Shown piece by piece: positions 11,281 to 23,562 of a stretch of DNA of 64,000 nt; the stretch's first letter is position 1; every line of letters begins with the position of its first letter. The notes under the pieces are model-generated. The model was given only the letters and a program-made list of their open reading frames with translations. It ran no database searches and had not been told where the DNA came from. The translations under genes and the position numbers were made by a program. Source of the DNA: Chaunax sp. Z400 (lineage: Eukaryota; Chordata; Actinopteri; Lophiiformes; Chaunacidae); the NCBI GenBank assembly GCA_037577475.1, contig CM075189.1:32823839-32887838 (forward strand). The letters run 5' to 3'.

Positions 11281-14200
11281 CTCCTGGATTTAGTACTGTA
11301 AATGTTACGGTACAGAAAATATCCTGTGGCCCTTCACCATCCTATGAGCAGAATGCACACTCATAGTCATGTGAGTCATACTGTATGTAACATGACCACC
11401 TCTGATATTCTGTTTCTGTGACCCTCCTTGAAAACAGTCTGATTGCATCCCTGGCAGAGTGTCTCCCGTCTCTCAAAATCGCTTCATGTATCAAATCAAG
11501 CCACAGACTGACTGAAAAATGAATATTGAATAATTTTTTTTTCCCCAGATGAAACAAACAGACTAAGAAAATGCCAATAAAGGCTTGGAATGGGACTGGA
11601 AACCATTTGGACCTGACGAGGAAACACTCGCCTGTTGGCTGATAATAACTTCATTCATTCAGTTTAAGTCAAGTGATCCCATTACCATTTAAAGTGATGT
11701 CAGTCATTTGGTGAAACACTTCATTTACATGCGCCTTATTTCATCTCCTTAAATGTTCCAGCTGTGGCTAAACTGTCACTGAAAATAAAGCAGATAACAC
11801 AGTGAAGCTCCAGGATTCTCTTACTCATCACATTGTGAGGCTTTAATGCAGAAAATCCAAGCTTATCTGGCCTCCAATATTCTATGTTTGACTTTTCTAA
11901 ATTTACAGACTATTGTCTCTTCCTTGTTCACACTGCCTCGGCCTTTTAAATGCCTTCATTTCATTCGTCTCAGTGAGCTTTCAGCCAGGAAGTAACATCG
12001 TACTTGAGCTGATGGTTTTATATTGTTTGTCGTGTGCCAACTAATTTAGAGTAAAGATATATATTAAGTTCCTAAATGTAAATGTCTTGGTTTAGGGCTG
12101 CAAACTGTAATGTCATAAATGTAATACAAATTGAACATGGTCTCTTTCAAACTGATTTTCTGCTGAGCTAATGGTGCAAAACCCCAAAGATGTTGTAAAA
12201 TGTACAGCGGCATAAAATCATCACATAAATCATCCGTAAGCATTTACTAATTTGAAAAGGTGGAACTAATTCATTTTACCCTCAAGCATTAGCATGTTAG
12301 CATTGCCCTTTCAAACATGTGAGCATGCTGATGTTAGCATTTAGCTGAATGTCCCTTATGCTTGCTTCCTCAATCCTGGGACACTCTGACTTCCTGAGAA
12401 TCAGATAGGTGAAGTTTCCTCATACCTGCAGCATTGCACCTTTCACCACAGGATTTTTACTGTTCAATGATGCATCACAGACACGATTGCACTGGACAAC
12501 CAAAGTCTGACTTTTAGTCTGAATCTAGACTCCAGGATTTCCTGTTTTTCCTGGTTGTTGTCTGCCTGAGTTTTGCAGGTGCTGAATCAAGGCTGATTCC
12601 TGGATGAGCTGCACCTGGGGCCGGTGCACTCATCCTACAAATACCGCCTACATTCAACATGCCTACCTCTCTCATTCCCCCTGTGGAGTAGACCTGATGA
12701 CAGCTGTGGTTACTTTGTGTCAGCTTTTTGGATATTTTGCACTGATTGATTGAACACATTCTTTGACACTATTTTGTGGGAGAAAAAAAACAAAACAATT
12801 GCCACCATCTCATGTTGTCTGTCATCCTTGTTGCAGTCGAGGCAGGCTGTAACAAACTTTATTCCTTTCACTAAGATAATGAAGAAGTCAAACTTTGGAG
12901 GAGGAAAAAATTGCATTTGAAGATGGTGTTTTTTTTGGTGGAAAGACTAGCAGAGGAAAGTCGACATAATTAGCAGTATGTTTGAGTTTTCACACATTTA
13001 AGTTTTATATAATCATTGAGGCACATTATCGCTTAATTGTAATTAACTAATCTTTTAGTTTCAAAGCATTGCATCATATGAATGTGGCCCTTCTATATTT
13101 TGAGAGCATGATATTAAATTCCAAACTTTAATTTCATATTTCAAGTGAAATGGCAAAGCATGTGGCAATGCTACAAATTCATATATCATTCTCATGTTAA
13201 ATCTGATGAAGTTCACCTAACATTTATGACCATGCAGCTATTAACAACTACTGAAAACAGGACCCCGCTTTCTTCAACCCTTTTTTAAAGACATTTTATA
13301 GAACTATGTAAAAGTTTTTGTTACAGAAAATGGCATACATGTATTTTGATATTTCACAAATCTATGCTTATCCACTGTCTAAGTGTTGGATGAGAGGCTT
13401 GATGCCAATCTCACATTTAGACATCAGCGTTCTCATCTTACCTTCAGCAAGAAAGCAAAATTATGTGTTCAAAATGAACCCCTCCTTCAAAGGATCAATG
13501 CTAATACCCCAAAATGACTAAAAGATAAGAAAAAAGCTTCAGGGACAAAAAGATAGTGATAAAGCAGGAGATGGGTTTGGTGAAGATGAGGTGAGAATGA
13601 GAGAGCACAGTGATCCAGATGGAGGAAGGAGTGAGAGGCAGAGAGAACCCTTCCAATAAGGTGGTCACCTCGGCTCAAAGAAACCTCATTTTCCTCCTCT
13701 AATGTCCGCCTCCATCCATCACTCTCCACCTCCTCCTCTCTGCATTTCTTCCTCTGCTCCTGGTGCCTGCTCTCATTCTGATTAATGAGCAGAGCCCTAG
13801 CTGAACCTATTAACAATGTGTTATACCACTCTGTCTGCAAATAGCCTGCACTGTCCAGACCTACTTTACACTCTTCAAGGTAGCGCTGGCCTATTAGGCC
13901 ACTCTCTGACTGTGCCATGTTGCCTCTCGCTGGGTAACTCACTCTTATCTTGTCTTTCCCTGTGTCTATTTCTGCCCTCCTGCCTCCAATCATGTCTTTC
14001 CGTGCTTCCTCCTCCCAGTGGTCTTCCTCATCTCTCTTTGTGTCAGTTATCCTTGGCCCTATTAAGGTGGTCAAGTTGGGAGATTAATCGACCTGAAACC
14101 ACATCAATCGAAAAAACAAAAAACAAAACATACTTGAGGTCCTCTCAACCTAGTTTTTAAAAGCAACAACATGCTCATCACTGGGTTGCATGACTTGCAT

Positions 14201-17200
14201 GTGGATGTACAGGAAGCTATGCAACCTAATATTCCCTCTTCTCCACTCCAAACTTGTCTGGCCAATCAGGGTTAGTTTATTTTAAAAGGGAGACTGTGGC
14301 CACACAATAGTTTTAATTTCACCTTCATTTCCCAAGATTACACTGTAGTTGTCGCCAGTCATCTCACATAATGATGTCTGAAAAGCACAAATGACAATGG
14401 GACCAGAAGCAATTAACAAGCATGCCTCCTATGAGATGTGTTACTTCCTGTTTTATTTATCTGATAAAATGGTTAATTATGTATCTGCTCCCACGGCATG
14501 AAGCCAATTTAAACCAGAATAACCAAATAGGAAAAAACTAATGAATTCAAAAAAACATTTACAATTTGTAATAATGCAAATTTAAAATTTGCCATGGAGG
14601 AGGTCACCATGAACATAGTATTCACTATATTACTCTGAGGGGGAAAAAAAGAAATCTGCAAAGGTTTAGCTTCTTTATACGCTAAAAAGTAATATATTTA
14701 ACTAAGTGAGGTCAAGCTATGAAATAAAATAAATAAATGTGGATAAATAAAAGTATCAGGAGAATACTCCAAACAAAGTCGCTGTGGACTGTTGGTGTGA
14801 CCCTTTGGATGTGTTGAAGAACACAGACCATTAATTAACATTAGATCCTGTCAGTGTGTCGGGACATTTAGATAATTAATGGAGTTGAGCTGCTGTCCCT
14901 TCTACATAAATGGCAGAGACACACTTTCATCTTTCTGCTGCTGTGTGTTCTTTTACAAACCTGCATGCTATACACTAAACGTCAGAAAGATCCTTTTTAT
15001 GACAAGCTGACCCAACCTGCAGACTGTGATCCATGCACATCTCTAGACCTACCACACACAAGGATGCGCAGCAACCCTCCTCCTCTTTGGATAAGTATTG
15101 GTACAATCGCTCACACACATAGGACAGAGGCTCACCGTCCAAGGTCCACATCCTGTGTTTAAATAGTAATGCAGGTGCAGGCATACCTGGCTTTTAAAGA
15201 GAATAGGAAATTACACCAATTGGTTTAATTCATGCTATGGCCAAAGCACACTAAGAATAATTAAAGGACTAAATACAACGTCTCTTCATCTTACACCTTT
15301 GCACCCGGATTATGCACATTTAACTTGCAAAAGGGAGTTAAAGGGAGTTACATACATCCATACAGGACACGGAAGACCAAGTTAAGGCTGTAGCAGAAAA
15401 ACCCTTGAGACAATTGCCTATGAATCCAAATACATCTGTAACTCTGTTATCCCTTCATTCAAACCTCACATAGCCTCAATATAAGGCTTACACATATTTT
15501 CAAACAAAGTGGTAAGATATTTTAAGGAGCTAACTTCACTTATTTCAGTGCAAACTGAATTACCCTCAACAGAAATGATACATTTTCTTCATGCTGCTGT
15601 TGAAAATGACTTCCCTGACTGGGCTGGATGTCTTTTAGTGGATATAAAACTAAGTGAGGAAATTTTTATGGTGTTGTGGAGACCTGTAGAAACCACACAG
15701 AGGAAACATAAGAAAACACTAATACTATATGTTTCATACTCAATTTGTAAAATTATTCACTCAAAGCGGTTCCCAACATGTCCTGAGGGCCAAACACTCT
15801 CCTGCCGCTGACTGCTCTGTTGCTCACAAAACGCCGTGTAGCAACATTATATTAGAACTCAAGCAGGCTTTTTTTATGAAGGTCAGAGTGAATGTGATGC
15901 AGTCAAGTGCTTTATCCCGGTCGTCTTCTCACAGCCAAAAGCATCTGGGCTCAGCGCTGTTAAATGTTTCTTTCGCCATACCAGCCGACACTTCTTTCCT
16001 CTGGATGTGTGCAGAACAAATCCACAAACTCCACAGGATGCAAAGAGGGGAGAAGCAGAGGAGGGACATAAAGTGGAGGGAAGGACAGAAACTTGGGATA
16101 TTTAGCAGAAGTACAAAAGTGTGCTTGCTGGGGGAAAATGTGGGAAGAACTGAAGTGGAAGAAAAGATGAGAAAAAGAATAAAGTGAAAAAGAATTGACA
16201 ACAGAAAACAATGAAAGGGAGAGACAGAGATTCAGACTGACAGATATAACAAAGTGACTTAAAAACTATCAGTGGGATGCTACTGTTCTGATGGAAATAC
16301 CACTGCAGAGATGGTTTGATTTGTGAAATAGGACCTTTAGAAAATGTGACAATTTGACAGTAGCCTGGGGTAAGCACTCTTGGGGAGCCTTAAAAAAAAG
16401 AAGCCTCCTCTTTTTCTCTCTGGATCAGAAAGGGAGGACCTGCTAACCCATTCGTTATATAAGCCTTACCAAGAGTAAGGCCGGCACAGAGAGGCAGAGG
16501 ATGTCCGTATCAGGGATCAAGGCGAACATGATGAGCTGAAATTGGGGAAAATTGGCTGCAAAAGCTGTCAAATACATTTATTCTGCTACTTCTTCACATT
16601 TCTTTCTGTCTGACTTGAAAGCTGATACACTGGCTGAAGAAAATATAATGCAGGTTCGAATTAGGCTGCAGCCCCTCCCTCACCAACTCTTTGCACTACA
16701 TACATCTGCCACATATAATCATCTAATTGGACTGCACTCTGGTGTATTTCTAACTTTTTCAATCTAAATGCTGACCCAAAAACACAATTTCCATTGTAAA
16801 AGTTAACCCTTAGCACTGAATTGACTTTTTTCTTCTTCTTTTAATTCATCACACGCTTCTTTCTCTCACTCAGCTACACCAGAACACACACTGCTGGAAT
16901 CAGTGATACCATTTCAACTGATACCGTCTCTGTTGTTCATAGAGGGTAATCAAAAAGAAAAAAAAAGTTTCACATCTGCATGATACATATTCTAGAGATG
17001 TGTTTTAAGTAACTTGTAAATTCAACAGGTTTTTTAGCACAATGCAAAACATTTATTCTGGTGATTTGGTTGCATGCACACAACAAACAAAAGGTATAAA
17101 ATCATGTAAATGTGAAATGATGAAGAAAACGTTATAACATGGAAAATATTTTGTCCTAAGAGCCTAAATGGCACATAACAATGCAACCTCTATGAACATG

Positions 17201-17510
17201 ACCAAGACAGGCAAACATTTTATTATAGGCAACAATATTTTTAATGACATTAACACAGTAAGATTGTAAAATATCCCAAAGTTTCAGCACCCATCTCAAT
17301 TCCAAGCTGATTGTTACATTATACTCAATACTCCCCTCAAAAGTTGCAATGTCAGTCCAAAGAGATGTCCCAGCATGCAATGCCTCCATTTTTTATAAAT
17401 GTGAAAATGCTCTTGTTGTAGTCTACAGCTGTCAGTGATGACACAGTGATATATCTATTTACTGCTCACAACAGAATTAACTTTTCTATTATAAAGGAAC
17501 TTTAAAAAAA
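10211..17510. other. Gene-free stretch with a (TG)n microsatellite
   Basis: No exon chain, conserved domain or RNA gene is visible in 7.3 kb. Apart from the (TG)n run at 11207-11279 there are only simple patches, such as 'ttagcatgttagcattgcc' near 12288, a motif common in fish noncoding DNA. The longer open frames (for example 13487-14074, minus strand) are Ser/Glu/Arg-rich readings of CT/GA-rich DNA without a recognisable fold. Confidence 0.45.
11207..11279. repeat. (TG)n microsatellite
   Basis: A pure TG run of about 36 units. Confidence 0.97.
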
Positions 17511-17625
17511 AATTATTTTACCTTTAACCAGGAAAAAATCTCACTGAGATTTAAAATCTCTTTAACAAGAGCGTCCTGGTGAAGACAGGCAGCAGCACAA
17601 ACAAGCAGGGTTACAACAAACCGTC
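17511..17625. repeat. Fragment of a common teleost dispersed repeat
   Basis: The stretch reads 'tttaaccaggaaaaaatctc', then 'actgagatttaaaatctc', 'aacaagagcgtcctgg' and 'aggcagcagcac'. I recognise this pattern as a high-copy fish repeat tail (SINE or LINE 3' end). It is non-coding and truncated; the family name cannot be fixed without a library search. Confidence 0.55.
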
Positions 17626-18940
17626 TATAAATACATTTTACATTGCCTTACAATGTTGTGAGTGACTAGGGGAGTACCTTCAGATTCTACTGTCTTTACA
17701 ATGCATTATACAAAGCATGATGGGATTTGTGGTGCCAAATTATTCCTCTTTATTAAAATCTTGGAAAAAGCTCCTGACAAACCAGTCACTGGAGGGTCCC
17801 TTCAGTGTTGTTGGACTTCTGGTAGTATCACATAGCCTTAATCAGCAGATGCTTTTTCCCTCATTGTACAGAAAAGAGAAAAAAAAAGAAGTAATAAAAT
17901 CCATCAAAATTAGCTTTTTAAATCACACAATGAGTATTTGACAGAATCAATGCTCACATTATACGACTGACATGGTTTTGATTAGTGATGAGCGAGTACA
18001 GCATAATCTGGATCTTGGTCTGTTAAACCAAACGCCTGTGTTGCTATTTTATTATAAAATTGTTATTAGCTGATCAGAAGTTGCCGTATTTATTAATTAC
18101 TAGAAAACTACTTATAGAACAGCCTCAGCTGTTGAGCTTTCAGGTCAATGTTTTTGATCACACGAGTAAGAGAACTATTTAGAGAACACATTTTTTTTTA
18201 TAAAGATTGAAATAAAACACAAAAGATGCAGAATGAGGAAATATGAAATTAGATGCATGAAATAATTTGAAAACAAATCATTCTTTTATGATTTTTCCTT
18301 CATAAACTGTATTTAAATTAAAGAATTAACAATGAACAGTGTGATACTCCTCTCTGTGATCACAAGACCTTTTTTACCAGCTACCTAATGTCTTTTTTAT
18401 GTTTGTTTTTTTTTGGGGGGGGGGGGTAGGTGTGGTGGAGACAGAGGGCCGGGGCGGGATGGGGGTATTTAAATATTCAACACATATATCCCATTATATT
18501 ATTATGAACTTTAAAGAACTTATGAGAATAAAGTGTTAGGCCAGCCATATGCAGTTAATAATAATTTACTGTACTGTGTATGTCTGCAAAATGAAAGAAA
18601 GAAAGTGAGTGTGAAGAAGGTTGTTATTTGCTGTTAGATCTTCACTCTGTTTTTTTCTTTTCTTTTCATATTAACTGAGTCTGTGAAGCTGGGTGATTTA
18701 TGCACATAGACACAGATGATATTGGAGGGCCAACATAGGACTATGAATTCAGCCTCGTGACTTAATTCTTTTCAGACGCACTCGGCTGAGTGAAGATATT
18801 TTTTCTGAGGTACTGAGGGAGGAAGGAGCCGATCTAGTGGAAGAAAATATAACTGCTAGAAGCAGATGGAGAACTTTGCCTCCGTGCAGTCACATTTTAC
18901 AAGTAACTAGACTCGACATACATTACAAACTCAAGTGGAC

Positions 18941-18983
<43 letters not shown>

Positions 18984-20365
18984 AGAGAGAGAGAAAAGTG
19001 CAAGTGCTGAGAAATAAAAACTCCAAACAAATTCAAATTGCACATTGCACCCAGTAATATGTGGCAGGCATAACTAAGATACATTGACTAGGTCACGAGC
19101 CTGTGAGTTAAAAGGTTTTAAAAGGACAAACACACTTTCACATCTTTCACTGTTTTGTAAGCAGATTTGGACTCATCGCTGACTTTCCATTTCCACATGG
19201 CAGGCATCATTCTTTTATCCAGCTTGGAGCTGCTGGATGGGATCATCCATTCATACAAAATGATCCCATTAGTGGTGAAACTTCAGCGCAGCTGAGGGCT
19301 GATTGGATTATTTTAGTGTGAGTCAAAGTGTTCCATCTGGAGGAGTGCTGAACCCGTCCTGTTAATGGATTACCAGCCTGTTCTTTTTTCCCCCAGCATT
19401 TTGCCGTTCCTCATACAGCTCAGTCTGGGTTTTCAAGCTTATGAATGTTGTAAACACACCACAGAGAGGACATAACAGTCATTAAGCTGAGAGAGCTTCA
19501 GATAATTGTTCTAATTTGAACTTGGTATAAACACTAATGTCAGTGGGATAGCAATGCAAAGGATTCAATTAACATGCAAATGCACGATATGGATCTCTTC
19601 ATTTGAATTAAGTATTGACAATTATACCCCTCTAACTGGAGGACATTTTTGACCCTTTAAACTCATGTAGTTGCAATTAATTAAGATTTGACATAGCTGC
19701 GACCACATGTGTCTCAGTTATTAATGTCAAATGGTTTTTGCCTTTCAAGTTTTAATTGAAAACGTGGAATTGCCCGACTTTCTAATTGTGGCCTGTGTGC
19801 TCCCATTTCAGGCGGGTGTGTGCCGGAGATTGCTGCCAGTGTGCGCTGAAGGCTTCTGAATAACATCATCTCAGCAGCATATTAATGTCAGTAATAAGAC
19901 AGACGGTTAATATTGTTTCTCACATAAAAACCCTGAATGTGAATTCATCGTAAAGTGCAGTCTAAATTGGGAACACATTTCTCTTCAGACTCTTTCATTC
20001 TGTTCTGTGTTTCTATCAGCAGTGAATGACTGGCTCTAGTTTACAGGCAGAGATAATCACACCAGGGAATTCAAAAGAGACTCACGCATGCCTTACATTT
20101 AAAAACAAAGAAATAGTAATGTTAAAGTCCTGCAACCATAAAGTAAGACTCCATGTCTGCCACGTCTCTCTTTAAACTCCACAGTTGTCCTGTTGTCTTC
20201 AAGTCAAACCAATGAGGAGACGAGTGAATAGTTTGTTCAATTTGTTAATGAGAGAGCCCAATGAAAAATTTAGTAATCAGTGTGATAATTTTAACAATCT
20301 CAGAGCAATAACTAAATCACCAAGTGTTCAGCTACATCATTTTGAAGAGAATAATAAAAAGAAGG
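17626..20365. other. Gene-free stretch with possible regulatory block
   Basis: No exon or known RNA. It holds a G-run at about 18415-18426, a (GT)n at 18943-18981 and, at about 19190-19830, a non-repetitive block with dense homeodomain-like TAAT/ATTA cores and an octamer-like ATGCAAAT (about 19576). That block has the look of a conserved noncoding element, but conservation cannot be tested here. Confidence 0.35.
18943..18981. repeat. (GT)n microsatellite
   Basis: About 19 GT units followed by a short GA run. Confidence 0.95.
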
Positions 20366-20476
20366 ATCCTTCGGCTGCTCCTGGTGTGGGGTCGCCACAG
20401 CAGATCTTTTAATCTGCATTGGATCTTGGCAAAGGTTTTACACCGGATGCCCTTCCTGACGCAACCCTCCCTTTGA
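20366..20476 (+). repeat. Fragment of a common teleost dispersed repeat
   Basis: The phrases 'ggggtcgccacagcagatc' and 'caccggatgcccttcctgac' are hallmarks, from memory, of a very common fish LINE/SINE-type repeat. This copy is short and truncated; it ends about 180 bp before the RTE-type remnant at 20655. Confidence 0.6.
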
Positions 20477-20654
20477 TGAGTATCATAATAAGGCCTATAA
20501 TTCATTGTCCTCTCTCTAAATTCTCCTTATCATGAGGTTTTCTTTAAATTTTCATCAAACAGAAGACCCATGACTCATGGAAAAGGGGGAAAAATGCTAA
20601 TAGTATCCAACACAATGATTCGCCACATTAGCATGTGGTAGGATTTGTGTTCCT

Positions 20655-21475
20655 GTGATCTTGGGAGCTGTGGGCTTTAGCCCCTGATAAGGTCTCCCAA
20701 GGCAAATTGGTCTCAGAGGAGCGGCCAAACAAAGACGGATTCGAAGATATCAGATGAATCAGCCAAAAAGGATTAGGAAAACCGGGATCTCCTGCTGGAG
20801 CCAGACCTGGGAGGAGAGCTTGATGATGTTAGCCTGGCTTTTAACCATGAGGCTGAGCCAAGCACTCAGACTGTCACCGCTGGTGGGGAAAGAACCAGAG
20901 CTGGTGGAAGTGGAACATTACCAACTAGATTTAGTTGGGTCACTTCCATGCATAGCATTGGTTTCCAAACTCCTGGGAAGGGGCTGGACTCCCTCCTTTT
21001 GTGGAGTTAGACAGGGACTTCTGAGTATTGCCAGTCTGGCAGAGCGCCACCACGTGTTGGACATTTTCCCAGAGATCGAGAGAGCCTTCATGTGACTACT
21101 ATCATTGAAAGGAAAGCTTTGACTGTGAGCTTATGCAGATTACCCAGCCGGCTACGAGTCTCTGGGAGGTGTCCTGGACTCTAAGGGGACTCTATAGTTC
21201 TACTATGGGATGCTAATGCTTGAGGGGAAAAGTCAAGACTTATGTGCTTGTCATGGATTGGTCATAACAAACACCATGTCGATCAGAAGGTCACTGGTGG
21301 CTGATATGGTGGCAACAAAAGAACATGCTGTGGGACTGTGGCAGCGTAGGAAGTCACAAGCTGAAGGAGGCCTCTCTGGCTTGGCTGGTCCAGGGTTCTG
21401 CAGAGGCAGCAGGTCAGAAGGGCTGCAGCTTCAGTGGTCACTGAAGCAAAAAAAGTTCTGACAAACCATCCCATG
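20655..21475 (+). pseudogene. Decayed RTE-type LINE fragment (endonuclease region)
   Basis: The nucleotide sequence follows, with many substitutions and deletions, the 5' and endonuclease part of the RTE-type non-LTR retrotransposons that are abundant in fish. Landmarks are 'ctgggaggagagctt', 'ggtggggaaagaaccagagc', 'ggggctggactccctccttt', 'tctgggaggtgtcctgg', 'caagctgaaggaggcctc' and 'gctgcagcttcagtggtcac'. No continuous frame survives; the 113- and 83-codon frames here are chance pieces in different frames. The reverse transcriptase part is missing. The superfamily call rests on my memory of the repeat and is moderately secure. Confidence 0.6.
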
Positions 21476-23361
21476 ACTTAGGAAGGTTATTGCCCTGAAA
21501 AAAGCTCCTTGTAATTTTTTTTTTACTATGACTTATTTTCTTTCTCCAAGTATTTCTATCTTTCTACATTGTCTTCCCACCTCAATCTATCTGCCATCTA
21601 TCTTCCTACCTCAATCTAAATGTCATCGTCTTTCCCACCTCACTTCTTCATGTTGAGGCCAAATCTTACTGGGTCTCCCAGCTTCATATCTTGTCTCTAC
21701 TCAAGCCACTCAAACTTTGAAGCAGTTCCACTTTGAGAGATCAACATAGAGAGCTGGAGAGACAGAGAGAAAAAAACAACAACAAGGTGACAGAGCAGCA
21801 GAGAGACATTAACAAATGAGCAGAGAGGAGAAAAGAAATGAGAAAGTTGAAGATTTGCATTATGGGGGATGAAAAGTGATTTACTGGTTGAGAGGGTGTT
21901 GTGGTCTCTCCTTTGGCTGGGAAATGGCATGGTGCTGCCAATAATACACATACCTGTGTGTATGTGTGTGTGTGTGTGTTACTTTGACAATTTATTTGAG
22001 TGAGTGGAGAAATGGAACAAAGAGAATGAAACACAGCCTTTGAGAAAAATAAAGAAAACAGAGAAAATAGATATTCATTTTGAAGCCCTTTATTGAGACA
22101 TCCTGCCTAAATTACAAAGAAACAAACAAACAAAAGGAACTCACCCACAATCCCTGAAAGCCTTTAACAATAAACCTACCCACATCTGCACATTATCACC
22201 ACTCACCTCTCTGTCCCACCAGAGCTGTGAAACACAACACCGCTAAGTTCATGCATCTTTCAAAATAAGCCATTCCAGAAATGTAAGTGTTTCCCGGTCT
22301 TCCTCTGTGGTTAAGGTTCGGTAGTCATCTAAAACTGTGGTTAAGAAAAAGACTGGGGTAATTGTTTAAATAAAACTTTGCTGAAACTGGTGATGGAAGC
22401 TGCTGCTGATGAATCCATGTGCTTTTTGCTTTTTTGCATCCAACCATCCACACCAACCTCCTTGGCTAAGATGGTTCAAAGGCCAAATACTAATGTGAAG
22501 ATATGTCTGACAGGTGAGAACATCTTCAGCGATGCTCATGGAATATATCAGTGACAGCACACCAAGCTTGTCTGATGCTAGACTTCCTACTCTGCACCCA
22601 CAACTGTTTGTACAGAAGGTCTGGTGTTGTGCTCATTAAGTTGGAGAAGAATTCGATGTACCAAAGGGAATGTGGACGATATCATTTTAGCTTGCTACAA
22701 ACCTAAATGTACGGTATCTTTGATTGTCTAGAAACACGTTAGCGCCTCCTAGAAAATTGTGGGGCAGGTGGAGAGGGTCAAACACTAATCGTTGAGTTGA
22801 GGGGTTGATCCTGTCCATGTCCAACACTTGAGCTCCAAATGTCTCCCGATGGTTTATGTCAGACCGAAGACAGAGCATGAGACCCCAACGAGGTCGATGT
22901 GAAAGCACCCTGAGTCTATTTATAGCAACCATTAACAAAACTACGGTTTTATGGGGGCGCTTAGAGTAAAAGCTAAGGATATACAGATGATACCCAGTTT
23001 CCAGGAAGACACATAATCCATACAGGGGAAACAAGGAATATGTTTAGCCTGGATTACAGTGAAGCAGACTGTGATTCATCCAGCTCATAAGAGAACTCGA
23101 TTGATTCCATAATATATGACACCAAAAGAGAAGAGAAGACACTCATTATTAGGAGTAGACAGCATCACACTGGTTTAATGATTACTTTACTCACAGTGCC
23201 AAACTGGACTGTGTCTGAGGAGGGAGAGAATGAGAGATGAGATGAGATGAGAATGAATTATTGTTTGATCTCTGGCTCCTCGTGTCCACATGTTAAAAGT
23301 GTGTTCAGACACTGCACCCTTAGTTGATGGGCAGGCCAGAACCTTTCATGTCTCCATCGTA
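21476..23361. other. Gene-free stretch
   Basis: No supported gene. A short (TG)n lies at about 21953-21980. Near 22980-23000 one frame reads Tyr-Thr-Asp-Asp-Thr-Gln, like the YxDD box of LINE reverse transcriptases, but the flanks do not read as RT. Confidence 0.4.
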
Positions 23362-23393
23362 GTGTGTGTGTGCGTGTGTGTGTGCGTGTGTGT

Positions 23394-23438
<45 letters not shown>

Positions 23439-23445
23439 CGTGTGC

Positions 23446-23483
<38 letters not shown>

Positions 23484-23491
23484 GTGTGTGT

Positions 23492-23533
<42 letters not shown>

Positions 23534-23562
23534 ATGTGTGTGTGTGTGTGTGTGCGTGTGTG
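23362..23562. repeat. Compound (TG)n/(CG) microsatellite, 200 bp
   Basis: An uninterrupted alternating purine-pyrimidine run of about 200 bases, mostly TG with scattered CG and one CA step. All open frames through it (Cys-Val, His-Thr) are artefacts. Such a long alternating tract is a strong candidate for Z-DNA. Confidence 0.95.

Noticed and set aside
12280..12345. 'ttagcatgttagcat' micro-repeats as a regulatory array
   Set aside because: This kind of sequence is frequent background in fish noncoding DNA.
13487..14074. 195-codon open frame on the minus strand
   Set aside because: It reads CT/GA-rich DNA as Arg/Glu/Ser/His-rich peptide with no recognisable fold and no supporting signals.
22687..23034. 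LINE reverse transcriptase box (Tyr-Thr-Asp-Asp-Thr-Gln near 22985)
   Set aside because: Only the six-residue match was found; the sequence before and after does not read as reverse transcriptase.
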